From the NCBI GenBank assembly GCA_022818135.1, contig JAFMSR010000007.1, forward strand, positions 27,120,980-27,184,979: DNA of 64,000 bases, written 5' to 3'. This document shows, one piece after another, positions 23,801 to 37,068 of this stretch (its first letter is position 1; each line of letters opens with the position of its first letter). The stretch is from Saxidomus purpurata. Its lineage: Eukaryota; Mollusca; Bivalvia; Venerida; Veneridae. The notes under the pieces were generated by a model, which was not told where the DNA came from, did no database searches, and worked only from the letters and a program-made list of their open reading frames with translations. The translations under genes were made by a program, and so were the position numbers.

Positions 23801-26800
23801 TTACTACTTCTATGAGAAGCTTTTTGTCAAAACTGGTTGGCCTGAAAACTTTTAGGTCAGTCCTTAAACCGAAACAAACTCACAACTTAACAGAAAGCTG
23901 ATAAAAATTTAATGGCCAAAAAAGCCATGCAAAATCATTTATTTTCACAGAAGCTTTTGTCTTGAAAGTTATTTTTGTCAAAATTGATTGGCCAAAACAG
24001 TCCTCTAAATGACCCTACAGCTTCATGAGAAGCTTTGCCAAATAAGATTGGCCTTATCTGTCCTTCAGGAGTTTCGAAATGGCATAATTGCATTTGTTTC
24101 TGAAGTAACCATATTGTCATATGGCTATAATAAATAATCTCAACCACTTACTTTGTCTTTTCAAAACACTGGATACTGGACTTGGTATTTACTGCAAAGC
24201 CTGCTGGGTATACCCGATATGTCAGTTTAAAACCAGCTACTAAGATACTACATTTTGTGCCTGACCTAGGAAGCCTGTTTGGCATTGCCAACTTGAAGAC
24301 AGACTAACCATAAAGCACATTCAAAGGGAGAATCCACAGGAAGAAAGAAAAAAACAGCAAAAGAAAGGGTTGAGATTACAGACCTACACATATATCTTTC
24401 ATTTGATAAAAACGGTCAAAAGACCAAATGTTTTGTACAATGACTGACCTAAAACCTATGAAATCATCTTTGTGTACAAAGTTTATATGATGTTAACCAC
24501 TAGCTACCTTTCTCTAAGGCACTTAACTTGTACCTAACCCTGAAAGCCTGCTAGTTTCACATTTTATCACATTCATACAAAAATGCATAAATGAAATCTT
24601 TAACAATTCAAATTATTTTACTAATCATTAGATGGAAATGAATGCTTTTCAATGATAAGTAACCAAAGGCCAATTAAGGCTCATGTACACAAAAGCTATT
24701 ACTGGTATATGTAGTATATTTTAGTTAAAAAAATATGGCCTAAACAGTCCTTAACATGAATTACTTTCCATACAAGATGTTTTGTAAAAAAAAAGATATC
24801 TTCATTTTAATATAAAACGTATCACTTATGAGAACATTTTTTCAAAAGTCATTGGCCAAAAAATAATAATTACAATTAACTTACTACTTCTATGAGCTTT
24901 TTGTCAAAACTGGTTGGCCTGAAAAGTTTTAGGTCAGTCCTTAAACTGAAACAAACTCACAACTTAACAGAAAGCTGTGAAAAATTAATGGCCAAAATAG
25001 CCATGCAAAATCATTTATTTTCACAGAAGCTTTTGTCTTGAAAGTTATTTTTGTCAAAAATGATTGGCCAAAACAGTCCTCTAAATGACCCTACAGCTTC
25101 ATGAGAAGCTTTGTCAAATAAGATTGGCCTTATCTGTCCTTCAGGAGTTTCGAAATGGCATAATTGCATTTGTTTCTGAAGTTACCATATTGTCATATGG
25201 CTATAATAAATAATCTCAACCACTTACTTTGTTTTTTCAAAACACCGGATACTGGACTTGGTATTTACTGCAAAGCCTGCTGGGTATAACCGATATGTCA
25301 GTTTAAATCCAGCTACTAAGATACTACATTTTGTGCCTGACCTAGGAAGCCTGTTTGGCATTGCCAACTTGAAGACAGACTAACCATAAAGCACATTCAA
25401 AGGGAGAATCCACAGGAAGAAAGAAAAAAAAAACAGCAAAAGAAAGGGTTGAGATTACAGACCTGCACATATATCTTACATTTGATAAAAACGGTCAAAA
25501 GACCAAATGTTTTGTACAATGACTGACCAAAAACTTATGAAATCATCTTTGTGTACAAAGATTACATGATGTTAACCACTAGCTACCTTTCTCTAAGGCA
25601 CTTAACTTGTACCTAACCCTGAAAGCCTGCTAGTTTCACATTGTATCACATTCATACAAAAATGCATAAATGAAATCTTTAAAAATTCAAATTATTTTAC
25701 TAATCATTAGATGGAAATGAATGCTTTTTAATGATAATGATAAGTAACCAAAGGCCAATTAAGGCTCATGTACACAAAAGCTATTACTGGTATATGTAGT
25801 ATATTTTCGTTAAAAAAATATGGCCTAAACAGTCCTTAACATGAATTACTTTCCATACAAGATGTTTTGTAAAAACAAATATCTTCCTTTTAATATAAAA
25901 CGTATCACTTATAAGAACATTTTTTCAAAAGTCATTGGCGAGAACAATAATTACAATTAACTAACTACTTCTAGGAGAAGCTTTTTGTCAAAACGGGTTG
26001 GCAAGAAAAGTTTTAGGTCAGTCCCTAAACTGAAACAAACTCACAACTTAATAGAAAGCTGATAAAAATTTAATGGCTAAAATAGCCATGCAAAATCATT
26101 TATTTTCACAGAAGCTTTTGTCTTGAAAGAAGTTTTTGTCAAAAATGATTGGCCAAAACAGTCCTCTTAATGACCCTACAGCTTCATGAAAAGCTTTGTC
26201 AAATAAGATTGGCCTAATCTGTCCTTCAGGAGTTTCGAAATGGCATAATTGCATTTGTTTCTGAAGTTACCATATTGTCATATGGCTATAATAAATAATC
26301 TCAACCACTTACTTTGTCTTTTCAAAACACCGGATACTGGACAGGGTATTTACTGCAAAGCCTGCTGGGTATAACCGATATGTCAGTTTAAAACCAGCTA
26401 CTAAGATACTACATTTTGTGCCTGACCTAGGAAGCCTGTTTGGCATTGCCAACTTGAAGACAGACTAACCATAAAGCACATTCAAAGGGAGAATCCACAG
26501 GAAGAAAGAAAAAAACAGCCAAAGAAAGGGTTGAGATTACAGACCTACACATATACATGTGTCTTACATTTGATAAAAACGGTCAAAAGACCAAATGTTT
26601 TGTACAATGACTGACCTACAACCTATGAAATCATCTTTGTGTACAAAGTTTATATGATGTTAACCACTAGCCACCTTTCTCTAAGGCACTTAACTTGTAC
26701 CTAACCCTGAAAGCCTGCTAGTTTCACATTTTATCACATTCATAAAAACATGCATAAATGAAATCTTTAAAAATTCAAATGATTTTACTAATCATTAGAT

Positions 26801-29800
26801 GGAAATGAATGCTTTTCAATGATAAGTAACCAAAGGCCAATTAAGGCTCATGTATACAAAAGCTATTACTGGTATATGTAGTATATTTTCGTTAAAAAAT
26901 ATGGCCTAAACAGTCCTTAACATGAATTACTTTTCATACAAGATGTTTTGTAAAAACAAATATCTTCCTTTTAATATTAAACGTATCACTTATGAGAGCA
27001 TGTTTTCAAAAGTCATTGGCCAAAACAATAATTAAAATTAACCTACTACTTCTATGAGAAGCTTTTTGTCAAAACGGGTTGGCCTGAAAGTTTTAGGTCA
27101 GTCCTTAAACTGAAACAAACTCACAACTTAACAGAAAGCTGATAAAAATTTAATGGCCAAAATAGCCATGCAAAATCATTTATTTTCACAGAAGGTTTTT
27201 GTCTTGAAGGAAGTTTTTGTCAAAAATTATTGGCCAAAACAGTCCTCTAAATGACCCTACAGCTTCATGAGAAGCTTTGTCAAATAAGACTGGCCTTATC
27301 TGTCCTTCAGGAGCTTCGAAATGGCATAATTGCATTTGTTTCTGAAGTAACCATATTGTCATATGGCTATAATAAATAATCTCAACCACTTACTCTGTCT
27401 TTTCAAAACACTGGATACTGGACTTGGTATTTACTGCAAAGCCTGCTGGGTATAACCGATATGTCAGTTTAAAACCAGCTACTAAGATACTACATTTTGT
27501 GCCTGACCTAGGAAGCCTGTTTGGCATTGCCAACTTGAAGACAGACTAACCATAAAGCACATTCAAAGGGAGAATCCACAGGAACAAGAAAAAAAAAACA
27601 GCAAAAGAAAGGGTTGAGATTACAGACCTGCACATATATCTTACATTTGATAAAAACGGTCAAAAGACCAAATGTTTTGTACAATGACTGACCTGAAACT
27701 TATGAAATCATCTTTGTGTACAAAGTTTATATGATGTTAACCACTAGCTACCTTTCTCTAAGGCACTTAACTTGTACCTAACCCTGAAAGCCTGCTAGTT
27801 TCACATTTTATCACATTCATACAAAAATGCATAAATGGAATCTTTAAAAATATATTCAAATTATTTTACTAATCATTAGATGGAAATGAATGCTTTTCAA
27901 TGATAAGTAACCAAACGCCAATTAAGGCTCATGTACACAAAAGCTATTACTGGTATATGTAGTATGTTTTCGTTAAAAAATATGGCCTAAACAGTCCTTA
28001 ACATGAATTACTTTCCATACAAGATGTTTTGTAAAACAAAAACAGTCCTTAACATGAATTACTTTCCATACAAGATGTTTTGTAAAATAAAAAATATCTT
28101 CCTCTTAATTTAAAACGTATCACTTATGAGAACATTTTTTCAAAAGTCATTGGCCAGAACAATAATTAAAATTAACTTACTACTTCTATGAGAAGCTTTT
28201 TGTCAAAACTGGTTGGCCTGAGAAGTTTTAGGTCAGTCCTTTAACCGAAACAAACTCACAACTTAACAGAAAGCTGATAAAAAATTAATGGCCAAAATAG
28301 CCATGCAAAATCATTTATTTTCACAGAAGCTTGATGTCTTGAAAGAAGTTTTTGTCAACAATGATTGGCCAAAACAGTCCTCTAAATGACCCTACAGCTT
28401 CATGAGAAGCTTTGTCAAATAAGATTGGCCTTATCTGTCCTTCAGGAGTTTCGAAATTGCATAATTGCATTTGTTTCTGAAGTTACCATATTGTCATATG
28501 GCTATAATAAATAATCTCAACCACTTACTTTGTCTTTTCAAAACACTAGATACTGGACTTGGTATTTACTGCAAAGCCTGCTGGGTAAAACCGATATGTC
28601 AGTTTAAAACCAGCTACTAAGATACTACATTTTGTGCCTGACCTAGAAAGCCTGTTTGGCATTGCCAACTTGAAGACAGACTAACCATAAAGCACATTCA
28701 AAGTGAGAATCCACAGGAAGAAAGAAAAAAAAAACAGCAAAAGAAAGGGTTGAGATTACAGACCTACACATATATCTTACATTTGATAAAAACGGTCAAA
28801 AGACCAAATGTTTTGTACAATGACTGACCTAAAACTTATGAAATCAACTTTGTGTACAAAGTTTATATGTTGTTAACCACTAGCTACCTTTCTCTAAGGC
28901 ACTTAACTTGTACCTAACCCTGAAAGCCTGCTAGTTTCACATTTTATCACATTCATACAAAAATGCATAAATGAAATCTTTAAAAATTCAAATTATTTTA
29001 CTAATCATTAGATGGAAATGAATGCTTTTCAATGATAAGTTACCAAAGGCCAATTAAGGCTCATGTACACAAAAGCTATTACTGGTATATGTAGTATGTT
29101 TTCGTTAAAAACATATGGCCTAAACAGTCCTTAACATGAATTACTTTCCATACAAGATGTTTTGTAAAACAAAAATATCTTCCTTTTACTATAAAAGGTA
29201 TCACTTATGAGAACATTTTTTCAAAAGTCATTGGCCAGAACAATAATTAAAATTAACTTACTACATCTATGAGCCACTTTTTGTCAAAACTGGTTGGCAA
29301 GAAAAGTTTTAGGTCAGTCCTTTAACCGAAACAAACTCACAACTTAACAGAAAGCTGATAAAAATTTAATGGCCAAAATAGCCAGGCAAAATCATTTATT
29401 TTCAAAGAAGCTGTTTGTCTTGAAGGAAGTTTTTGTCAAAAATGATTGGCCAAAACAGTCCTCTAAATGACCCTACAGCTTCATGAGAAGCTTTGTCAAA
29501 TAAGATTGGTCTAATCTGTCCTTCAGGAGTTTCGAAATTGCATAATTGCATTTGTTTCAGAAGTTACCATATTGTCATATGGCTATAATAAATAATCTCA
29601 ACCACTTACTTTGTCTTTTCAAAACACTGGACACTGGACTTGGTATTTACTGCAAAGCCTGCTGGGTATAACCGATATGTCAGTTTAAAACCAGCTACTA
29701 AGATACTACATTTTGTGCCTGACCTAGGAAGCCTGTTTGGCATTGCCAACTTGAAGACAGACTAACCATAAAGCACATTCAAAGGGAGAATCCACAGGAA

Positions 29801-31130
29801 GAAAGAACAAAAAAACAGCAAAAGAAAGGGTTGAGATTACAGACCTGCACATATATCTTACATTTGATAAAAACAGTCAAAAGACCAAATGTTTTGTACA
29901 ATGACTGACCTAAAACCCATGAAATCATCTTTGTGTACAAAGTTTATATGATGTTAACCACTAGCTACCTTTCTCTAAGGCACTTAATTTGTACCTAACC
30001 CTGAAAGCCTGCTAGTTTCACATTTTATCACATTCATACAAAAATGAATAAATGAAATCTTTAAAAATATATTCAAATTATTTTACTAATCATTAGATGG
30101 AAATGAATGCTTTTCAATGATAAGTAACCAAAGGCCAATTAAGGCTCATGTACACAAAAGCTATTACTGGTATATGTAGCATATTTTCGTTAAAAAAATA
30201 TGGCCTAAACAGTCCTTAACATGAATTACTTTCCATACAAGATGTTTTGCAAAACAAAAATATCTTCCTTTTAATATAAAACGTATCACTTATGAGAACA
30301 TTTTTTCAAAAGTCATTGGCCAGAACAATAATTAAAATTAACTTACTACTTCTATGAGCCACTTTTTGTCAAAACTAGTTGGCATGAAAAGGTTTAGGTC
30401 AAGTGTTAGGTCCATGCAAGATCATCTATCTTCACATAAGCTTGATGTCTTGAAAGAAGTTTTTGTCAAAAATGATTGGCCAAAACAGTTATCTAAATGA
30501 CCCTACAGCTTCATGATAAGCTTTTCATGAGAAACGTTCTCAAATTAAATTGGCCTAATCTGTCCTTCTTGAGTTTTCAAATGGCATTACATTTTGTATT
30601 GCATTTGTTTCTGAAGTAACCATATTGTCATATGGCTATAATAAATAATCTTAACCACTTACTTTGTCTTTTCAAAGCACTGGATTCTGGACTGGGTATA
30701 TACTGCAAAGCCTGCTGGGTATAACCGATATGTCAGTTTAAAACCAGCTACTATGATACTACATCTTGTGCCTGACCAAGGAAACCTGTTTGGCATTGCC
30801 TACTTGAAGACAGACTAACCATAAAGCACATTCAAAGGGAGAATTCCCAAGAAGACATGACATAACACAGCAAAAGAAAGGGTTGAGATTACAGACCTAC
30901 ACATTTATCTTACATTTTAGAAAAAGAAGTTCAAAAGACCAAACTTTTTGTACAATGACTGGCCCAAAAGACATAAAATCATCTTTGTACGCAACGTTTC
31001 TATGAACTTAACCACTAGCTACCTCTCTCTAAGGCACTCAGCTTGTACCTAACCCTGAAAGCCTGCTAGTTTCAGATTTTATCACATTCGTACAAAATGC
31101 ATAAATGAAATCTTTAAAAATTCAAATTCA
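20869..31130. repeat. Tandem array of a 1.08-kb unit, nine full copies plus a half copy
   Basis: Taking CATATGGCTATAATAAATAA as the start, copies begin at 20878, 21955, 23036, 24118, 25194, 26279, 27360, 28495, 29576 and 30629. The spacings are 1077, 1081, 1082, 1076, 1085, 1081, 1135, 1081 and 1053 bp. Copies are all head to tail and about 95% alike by eye. The 1135-bp copy has an internal duplication of about 51 bp (near 27990-28090). The ninth has a deletion near 30390. The tenth is the most diverged and stops near 31130. No known gene or transposase is recognised. Some copies hold a minus-strand open frame of about 67 codons starting MVEIIYYSHMTIWLL, but it is broken in others. Confidence 0.95.
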
Positions 31131-32060
31131 AAAATAATTGGACAACACAATACAATTGAAGTTTAAAATTGGCCTAGTAGTTGAGGGGATAAGTCTTTAA
31201 ATCAAAATGTTAACGGACAGACACGCATGAATACACGCACGAAGTCGGACGCCAACCCATTGCTGACCACAGTGGGTCACCCTACATGGTGCTTAAGTGA
31301 ACTTATCACAGACTTTCACAACTGTGCTATAACATCTATTTTCACGCGATTCAAAAAAGTGTTCTTTCTTTTCTACAGTCACGCATTTTCAATAAGTAGA
31401 TGCACTGGTGTCGCTGACGATTTACTACGAAATATACATTATTGATCAAATGTGTCACTGCTAAGAAAATCTACAGCACATCATCAATCTAAAATAAGCT
31501 TGATTTTTCCATAACCTAGTAATCAAGATCATGCCCCGTCACACGGTCCAGTTATACATTTTATAGTACCTGCAGAAAGGTCATCTAGTCAATGTCACAT
31601 GCTAAATAAATAAGCCTTCAGAAATGAACATGTTTAAAGTTGTTCATTTATAAACGTATGTAATACAAGTGACACCCCCGACAGTTTCAACTTGACCTGG
31701 GGGCTATTATTTGAACAATATTTGTCCTGCATGAAATTGAATTATTTGAACACCTATGATAGGGTTTCATGCGAAGAACATCCATGCAAAGTTTCATCAA
31801 CATATTTCAGAGAATATGAGATGTCGTCTGCAGGAAAATGTGAAAAGTGACGTATGACAGACTACAAACGATCCTAATAGCTGTAATAGATCATTAGATC
31901 GACAAAGGGCGATAATTATAACAAAAACCTTCACAGAGCTAAGTACTCTTGCTAAGATAGGTAATAATTATCTAAGGTTTCAAAGCAATATCTATATTGG
32001 TTTTGAAGAAAAGTACAGAATACTAATCAAGGTGTGGCGAGTTGAATACCTCCTTTTTCT
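31131..32060 (+). repeat. Remnants of pearl-like elements
   Basis: GTTAACGGACAGACACGCATG at 31209 resembles the simple-repeat end of an element. The stretch 31730-31850 (TTTCATGCGAAGAACATCCA, GCAAAGTTTCATCAACAT, GAGATGTCGTCTGCAGGAAA) matches the right part of the GGCCAAGATGGCC family at 49370-49460. No gene is seen. Confidence 0.5.
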
Positions 32061-33190
32061 TCGAAAAATTAAGCTAAAGTCGAAACTGCAGCCATTCAAG
32101 AACATACCTGTAACACAATTTATCACCAAGGATAACCGTGCTGGCGATCCTTAGATTGTCACCAGTGCGCAACATACACAATCGGTGTCAAAATAACTCA
32201 CCAGCGGAAATTGAGTGTGCCTTAACAACCAGTGTTGAATACAGTCAACCTTCACATCCGTTTTGCCAAGGGTCATCTATCCGAATGGACCATTTCCATC
32301 CCACAATTGTATTGCAATCTACAATGAAATATATTTGTATTCATATTGTTCTAATTTTGGCGTATCGGTCTACAATATGTATCCAGCCATCTAAACAGGA
32401 AAAATGTTAATTTTCTCTCTCGCTTCGCTCTTCTGAAAATAAAGTATTTCGTAATAATACTAAAGGACGAAAGACAACAACACAACACGTTACATAGGAA
32501 ACAGGTGCGTTACTGTTTCACGTTTATGTTGCATATTGATTCACACTAGGTAACCGGCTATGTTCGGCGCAGGATGCAATGTTCGGAGCTCGATCGATAG
32601 ATTGATTTAAAAACTTTAGTGGGGTAAGTATTCTCCTCATTTTGGTCTATAAAAACAAATATTCGGTAAAATCACCTAATGTGCCTTATCATATAAGAAA
32701 TGAGGTTTCCAAAGTCGATCTAAGATCCTGAAACGATGTTATTTTAAATTAAAACGGCGAGGTTAAATGTTAAACTTAACGTTAATTTTGACAATTTTAA
32801 AGATTATGGACGCATTTCTTTAAAAATATTGCAAAACAAAAACAATTTCCCGATGTACTATATTTTTTAACCTTTTCCCTATCATCCTTCCATCCTATAT
32901 ACATGTGTGCCAAAATCGTTGTTTTAATGGAGATTTTTAAGTTTCAAATACGCTAATTGTAAGCAGACATAAAAATCGAAAAATGGCTGTAAAATTGTTA
33001 TTTTTGAAATAAACATAGGGTTGTTGGTATTCATTTTCTTAGTTAGATCATTTTCTATCCATCTATAGCAGTTTTGAAGTAAAATTCGAGAAAAAGTTGA
33101 TTTTCATTTTTTCATCCCCATCCTGTATTTGCACTAATTCCTTCTTACTTGTGTGAAAATGTGGTTTAAACGGTGAGAAAATAAATCTAC
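32061..33190. other. No gene recognised; one worn dispersed-repeat copy
   Basis: ACCAGTGTTGAATACAGTCA followed by ACCTTCACATCCGT at 32230 is a weak copy of the repeat that fills 15.9-19.5 kb. The remainder is AT-rich without visible structure. Confidence 0.4.
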
Positions 33191-33323
33191 CATGTCCATT
33201 GAGTTGTGGATAAGGAAATCCCACCCTCGGGTTGAGATACGTCCAAAAAACTCGGCACAGCCTCGTTTTTGGACGTATCTCAACCCTCGGGTGGGATTTC
33301 CTTATCCACAACTCATGAACATG
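33191..33323. repeat. Near-perfect palindrome with about 55-bp arms
   Basis: GAGTTGTGGATAAGGAAATC, continuing CCACC..GGGTTGAGATACGTCC, on the left (33201-33249) is mirrored on the right (33268-33314) around a loop of about 10 nt. Pairing extends outward to CATGT/ACATG. The two arms give almost the same short peptide on both strands, which explains the paired ORFs here. The block CCCTCGGG is in the same orientation in both arms, so it does not pair. Confidence 0.9.
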
Positions 33324-33477
33324 TTAGATTCACTTTTTCCTTGTCAATTTGGAGGAATTTTAACTCTAAACTTTTGAAAACTTTTTTAAAATACCCCTTC
33401 TACACAATGCACACTTAGTCTAATAAATTGTTTTATGTTATTTAAAACAATGGATAGTCTATATTCTCTGGGGGTAC

Positions 33478-34060
33478 CAAATAACAAGCAAATTCAGTGA
33501 ATTTCTATCCCCGCATAATGAAGCAAACTACAACTGGAAAGTGTATCGGGGTGTCTGTTTCAGAAACAAAAGCATTTCTGAAATTTCACCACCCCACTGG
33601 GGCCTCATCTCTGATGTGATTATTTTTCTTCGAGTTGCAGTCATAAAGAATTTTATTATAAGTAAAATTAAATCAGTACTACTACTTTCGGACAACAATA
33701 TTTGTTGAGTTTATACATAGAATAATTATGTAAGAAAAGCACTACATCCCCTTCAGGGCATCATTTCTGAAAAGAAATCAGGATGTTCAAGGGATGTATA
33801 TAAGAAAGAGTGATCATTAGATTATTTGAGCCGATTACAACTTAACGTTGATAACTTTTAATAATTATTTTTTTATATTGAATATAGAAGAAAATAATAA
33901 TTAAAGGGCAATATCTATGGAGATACTAATCCAATCTTGATGAAAATTGCGTGGGCGCCGCACTATTATGCTATTGTACACTTATTGAAAGTTAAAGGAA
34001 TTCTATTCATTGGTTCCTGAGTTATGACTCTGGGCGGACGGGCGTTCTTACTAAACGGTT
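33478..34060 (+). repeat. Dispersed repeat, related to 2248-3050
   Basis: This is the second copy of the block described at 2248. The match extends through AAGAAAGAGTGATCATTAGATT and AATTAAAGGGCAATATC and stops near GGGCGGACGGGCG. Divergence and indels are high. Confidence 0.6.
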
Positions 34061-34819
34061 CTTAAGCGGCTATGTTACGTATTTTAAAGTGTTTATGTGG
34101 CTAATTTTAGCCACGTAAGATAAGTCTTTAGCCACATATGGAATTTACAATTATTTGTTGTTTGCTATGGACAGTTTAGCCAAATAAGTACCCATTTGTA
34201 AGAGCGGATGGACACGCACGGATAATGCCAAAACAATCCATACAATACCGTAATTTACTTTCCACTTTTGTGAGTTTTAGGGAACGTCACTTCAAATAAA
34301 TTCAAAGTTGACTTTCAATTATGCAAAGTATTATGGAAGGAATAAACATTAAGTCAATATACAATTCTCATGTACATTTCCTATATAAATTATACGTGAA
34401 AGTTCTTTAAGTAGATTTTCTTCTGTATGAAACTGAGATCAATGGCCATTCTCTTTCTTTTCAGAAGATGGCTCATTAAGACAACACATTTATCATTGTA
34501 TATGCACAATACATAATAGGTGGTAAATCTAATTTACAACGAGGCCATGCATTCTTAAACAATCTTTTAAACAAATTCTAATCAAGTATGAACAGCACAA
34601 TAATTATAAATACAACTATTCTTTGATGCATACTAGTATACAGATTGCATCAAAAAGTACAAACGATGACAGACATAAAAAGCTGATATTTCACTTTCAA
34701 TATAAAGTAGGTTGCGAAAATAGTTACAAAGGTTGCGAAAATAGTTTCAATTTTTTCGGTTTTAAATTCAAGCTTCGTGACATAGTTAGTGCTAGGTTTC
34801 TTGTGTGATATCCTTCCTG
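34061..34819. other. No gene; small duplication
   Basis: AT-rich. AAGGTTGCGAAAATAGTTAC / AAGGTTGCGAAAATAGTTTC is a 19-bp tandem duplication at about 34708-34748. TAGCCACGTAAGATAAG and TTTAGCCACATA near 34100-34140 hint at another small repeat. Confidence 0.45.
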
Positions 34820-35285
34820 GATTTTAATCACTCATGATAGGTTGAGTGAGAATATGAGAAGTAGTATAGACATTATGAACTATGATAAATCAAGGGCCGC
34901 AACTCCCCTGAAAATCAATGAAGCGAAAAATGTCGACGACAACTAGGACTGACACTGACATATTTTATTAGGTTTAGTGGGAATACGGCAAATGGTAAAG
35001 GGGAAGTATAAAAAAACATCATTAAATTTGACGAATCAATGGCCACAACTCCCCTGAAAATCACTGAACCGGATATGCCACCGATATGCATAACTAAGCT
35101 TGACACTGATCACTTGTCTTAGGATTGGTTTGAAATCTGCTCAATGGTATAGATGAATCAAGGGCGGTAATTCCACTGAAAATCACTGAACTCGACCTGA
35201 ACATGCCGATGATATGCACAACTACGCTTGGCAATGATCACTTATGTGAAGTTCGGTGTAAATCCGCCACGTTGCGTGGACAAAC
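34820..35285 (+). repeat. Three degenerate tandem units of about 120-150 bp
   Basis: ATCAAGGGCCGCAACTCCCC with TGAAAATCAATGAA (34888), TCAATGGCCACAACTCCCCT (35035) and ATCAAGGGCGGTAATTCCAC (35157) head similar units. The units share TGCATAACTAAGCTTGACACTGATCACTT. It is probably the core of an old pearl-like element without visible ends. Confidence 0.6.
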
Positions 35286-35351
35286 TTTATGTCAGACAAA
35301 TGTGACAGATAGCACTGTCTCTCACGGAGTTGGGATACATAATTATTATCA

Positions 35352-35482
35352 GTATTTACAGTTTGCCCTACTTGCCTTTCCAATCAAATGCCACAATTTC
35401 ATTCAAAAAAGCAAATTATATTCTCCATATTGACTCAACAACGCTAATATGAAAATACTTATTTCACTTAATTTACTTACAG
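35352..35482 (+). repeat. Dispersed repeat, copy B
   Basis: This is the partner of 13333-13470, with the same order of lines from ACAGTTTGCCCTACTTGCC to ATTTCACTTA. Confidence 0.6.
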
Positions 35483-36340
35483 TAACATACACCCAGTCAA
35501 AGCGTGAACTAATGAACATTAAAGGTGCTACCCCGATAAAGAACTTATGTGAATATAGTTATAAGTACAATGCCTGATCTAAATCGGGCATGTTTCTTCT
35601 GTCTTTGTCTATCCCCAAATATACGCCGCCGACAAAATATTTTAATAATGGGTAATAAATCTTATTTTCAATAATAACACGAAATGCAAGTAAATGTTTA
35701 CCTTCAACACGTCCTTTTTCCCAAAGAATCTAAATGTGAATGAAAAACCATGGTCATAGATGAATGATTTGCGTTAATACATATAACAGCCCAGGGCATT
35801 TGTCATTGTACTATACTATAAAAGTGTGTTCAGTGACATTTACTCAACAGACCCGTGCGTGAAAAGAAATGGTACAACTATTTGAGGCAACTCAAAGGGG
35901 TAAAATAAATCGCTATAATAGTTCAGTATTGTCTGTTAGGCGTAATTAGAGAAGAATACATTTGCAGTAGTTAAGACGGCTTGTTTAATATTCATTATCT
36001 TTCGATATCAGAAATAACTAACTTATCGGAAGCAATGAAAAATTGAATTAAAAATCATAGTTAACGAAGCCCTTTCTAAATCATATTATTCCCCTATAGG
36101 AAACCTTTTCAGTACGGAAACGACCGAGTGATGTAACCTTTGTATAGTAAACCTATCCGTATTTTAATGATGTTATTGTACTGATGGTTTGATATCCATG
36201 AGGATGTAACTGAAGTTTCAATCTAACACGAGCACTTATTACTGAGATATTTGTACATGACATTTGCTTGCATGCAAATCTTGAACAAGTTGATGAGGTA
36301 TTGTTTCGCAATATTAAGTCCCTTACCCGTTTTTGGCTGG
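35483..36340. other. No recognised feature
   Basis: AT-rich spacer. The short open frames on both strands near 36150-36516 overlap one another and show no domain. Confidence 0.45.
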
Positions 36341-36495
36341 TAAACCTGGTCAAGCTCGGTTTTTATGGTTGTTTTAAAAGTGTCAGCACGTGCCTCCGAC
36401 ATCTGATACAGACAATACGTGTTCCATTCGGTTACTGTCGCTTCTATGGAAAGCCAAACCTGCCTTTACCCGCGTATAGCTTTTATTACGCCACA
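36341..36495 (+). repeat. Dispersed repeat, copy A (partner at 63787)
   Basis: AAAAGTGTCAGCACGTGCCTC, GATACAGACAATACGTGTTCC, CACTTCTATGGA-like and CCGCGTATAGCTTTTATTACG match, in order, 63797-63960. The other copy has an extra segment of about 35 bp after the first line. Confidence 0.65.
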
Positions 36496-36985
36496 TGGGT
36501 AAGACGTTGCCAATAATTCATCCTTTGTTTTGTCATGCTCGCTCAAAGTGGAAATCATGTCACATGGGGTCGAAACAGAGTGACCAAGTAAAACCATATT
36601 GAAACATTTTGAGCACTTGAGAGTTGGCATTGCATTTATAGAATGTTGTCAAACTGACACCAAATGATAAGCAGATTCAGATCTGTATACCTTCATTATG
36701 CAGATACTGACCATGCTTGCAGTTCTTGACTCAGGTGAGCATAATAGTCCTATCTTTGTCCTCTAGTTTTATTAAAAGTTGGTTCAACTGACGTGAGTTA
36801 AGTGTTTACCTTCAATACGCTATTGTGAGAACATATCCCGATCAGTTATACTTGGTATAGGTTCATTGGCTATTACAAATTTATTTATTCTCGATTGCGA
36901 AACAAGTTCCTTCATCTTATACTAACAGCTCTTGGGACTAACTCAAGACGAAATCAATCTCGGAAAGAGGCAGAGAGAGGGAGAT

Positions 36986-36989
<4 letters not shown>

Positions 36990-37048
<59 letters not shown>

Positions 37049-37068
37049 AGAGAGAGAGAGAGAGAGAA
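36990..37068. repeat. (GA)n microsatellite
   Basis: About 38 GA dinucleotides with one GATAGAA interruption near 37043-37050. Confidence 0.95.

Noticed and set aside
21781..27389. Minus-strand 67-70 codon frames (MVEIIYYSHMTIWLL...) in array units
   Set aside because: Open in only some of the ten copies, with differing ends; no domain. Noted only as part of the array.
33063..33377. Two opposite-strand frames sharing the peptide KSHPRVEIRPK
   Set aside because: Explained by the palindrome: both strands of the hairpin give the same peptide.
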